Assembly (NCBI GenBank): GCA_017998195.1
Contig: JAGODN010000018.1
Coordinates: 1-14,793, forward strand
Length of the DNA: 14,793 bases
Origin: Desulfobulbus sp.
GTDB lineage: Bacteria; Desulfobacterota; Desulfobulbia; Desulfobulbales; Desulfobulbaceae
Direction of reading: 5' to 3'
The translations under genes were made by a program, and so were the position numbers. This document shows positions 14,132-14,793 of the stretch, one piece after another; the stretch's first letter is position 1; the number at the start of each line of letters is the position of its first letter. The notes beneath the pieces are model-generated. The model did not search any database. It saw nothing but the letters and a program-made list of their open reading frames with translations, and was not told the origin of the DNA.

Positions 14132-14793
14132 ATGGCGGCGGAGCACACCATGGGGGAGCGGGCCGGCCGGGTGAACGGCTGGCTGCTCGGCCTGCTGGCC
14201 TTCTGCCTGCCCCTGTCGACCACCGCGGTCACGGTCCTGGCCTCGCTGCTGCTCGTCGGCTGGCTGGTCGAGGGCAATTTTCGGGAGAAGTTCCGCGACA
14301 TCCTCGCCAATCCGCTCTGCCTGGCGGTGTTCGCCTTTATCGGCGCCCACCTGGTCGGGCTGTTGTGGAGCGAACACCTGGACACCGGCTGGGAGGTCAT
14401 CAACGAGCAGAGCAAGATCCTCATCCTGCCGGTGATGCTCACCACCGTGCGCAGCGAGCACCGCTGGCGCTATCTCGGCGCCTTCATCGCCGGGGTGACG
14501 GTGATCATGCTGTCCACCTACCTTGCCCTGTTCGGCCTGTTGTCGTACGCGGACGTCACCCCCGCGCACCTGACCAAGAAGACCACCCACGTGTTCTTCA
14601 ACCCCATGCTCGCCCTGGCCATCTACCTGCTGCTCCACCGGCTCTGCCTGGGCGGGGTGCGGGGGGCGGCGCGCTGGTTGCTCCTGCTGCTTGTCGGCCT
14701 GATGACCGTGGACATGTTCATCACCGAGGGCCGGGCCGGACAGATGGTCTTCTTCGTGCTCATGGGACTGTTGCTGGTCCAGTGCTTCCTGCG
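14132..14793 (+). CDS. O-antigen ligase family membrane protein (WaaL-like), 3' end outside window
   Basis: The frame is open from ATG 14132 to the window edge, giving 220 residues. GAGG sits 5 nt upstream of the ATG, and the gene starts 7 nt after msbA. An in-frame ATG at 14150 is an alternative. Several hydrophobic helices alternate with short loops: GWLLGLLAFCLPLS, VLASLLLVGWLV, LAVFAFIGAHLVGLLW, FIAGVTVIMLSTYLALFGLL, a Leu-rich pair around 165-195, and the last near the edge. Early loop WSEHLDTGWEVINEQSKILILPVML and the segment TEGRAGQ match the O-antigen ligase/Wzy family, whose members use an Arg in a periplasmic loop. The ligase attaches polymerised O-antigen to lipid A-core in the periplasm, following MsbA flipping. 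The active-site loop lies beyond the window, so polymerase versus ligase cannot be told apart. Confidence 0.75.
   Translation, partial: MAAEHTMGERAGRVNGWLLGLLAFCLPLSTTAVTVLASLLLVGWLVEGNFREKFRDILANPLCLAVFAFIGAHLVGLLWSEHLDTGWEVINEQSKILILPVMLTTVRSEHRWRYLGAFIAGVTVIMLSTYLALFGLLSYADVTPAHLTKKTTHVFFNPMLALAIYLLLHRLCLGGVRGAARWLLLLLVGLMTVDMFITEGRAGQMVFFVLMGLLLVQCFL

Noticed and set aside
11341..14445. A 1034-residue minus-strand open frame across msbA and the U32 gene end
   Set aside because: It runs opposite well-recognised genes in the GC-rich complementary frame and its translation shows no domain, only low-complexity Gln/Asp/Gly/His-rich sequence.
1..14793. CRISPR arrays, tRNA or rRNA genes, insertion sequences, attachment sites
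   Set aside because: No regularly spaced repeats, tRNA-like cloverleaf, rRNA conserved segment or transposase was found when reading both strands.

Overview
The window is GC-rich, densely packed chromosomal DNA, most likely from a Gram-negative anaerobe related to Desulfobacterota (the former deltaproteobacteria). This placement is an inference. It rests on LPS-export genes (msbA followed by an O-antigen-ligase-like gene), an IMP cyclohydrolase encoded without its usual transformylase half, a large U32 'peptidase'-family protein, and a gene that appears to use UGA as selenocysteine. I see no rRNA, tRNA, CRISPR array, insertion sequence or phage gene; this looks like core chromosome.

Left end (1-2070, minus strand): rarA overlaps a downstream gene for an exported protein related to the 5'-nucleotidase/metallophosphatase fold. 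That gene's reading frame is interrupted once, at codon 52, by TGA in the context C-G-(TGA). The frame stays open to the window edge, and a hairpin with a GGUCU apical loop lies 18 nt after the TGA, the same spacing as in E. coli fdhF. This is the most notable object here: a probable selenoprotein that standard gene calling would truncate or miss.

Middle left (2071-6178): divergent from rarA is a soluble class III adenylate cyclase with a degenerate receiver and a GAF domain. After a 196-nt gap holding a promoter-like pair and a clear terminator-like hairpin comes a succinate-semialdehyde dehydrogenase-type ALDH. It converges on folE2 (GTP cyclohydrolase IB), and the two stop codons lie in opposite arms of one 11-bp hairpin.

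Right part (6331 to the end, all plus strand): hslR, a stand-alone IMP cyclohydrolase, purN and pyrR form a tightly spaced nucleotide-metabolism cluster (gap 19 nt, then overlaps of 8 and 4 nt). An unusual soluble histidine-kinase-like protein, a 746-residue U32 protein, msbA and an O-antigen-ligase-like membrane protein cut by the window edge follow. The purine genes supply late steps of IMP synthesis. MsbA and the ligase act in sequence on lipid A-core export and O-antigen attachment. No gap between genes exceeds 300 bases.
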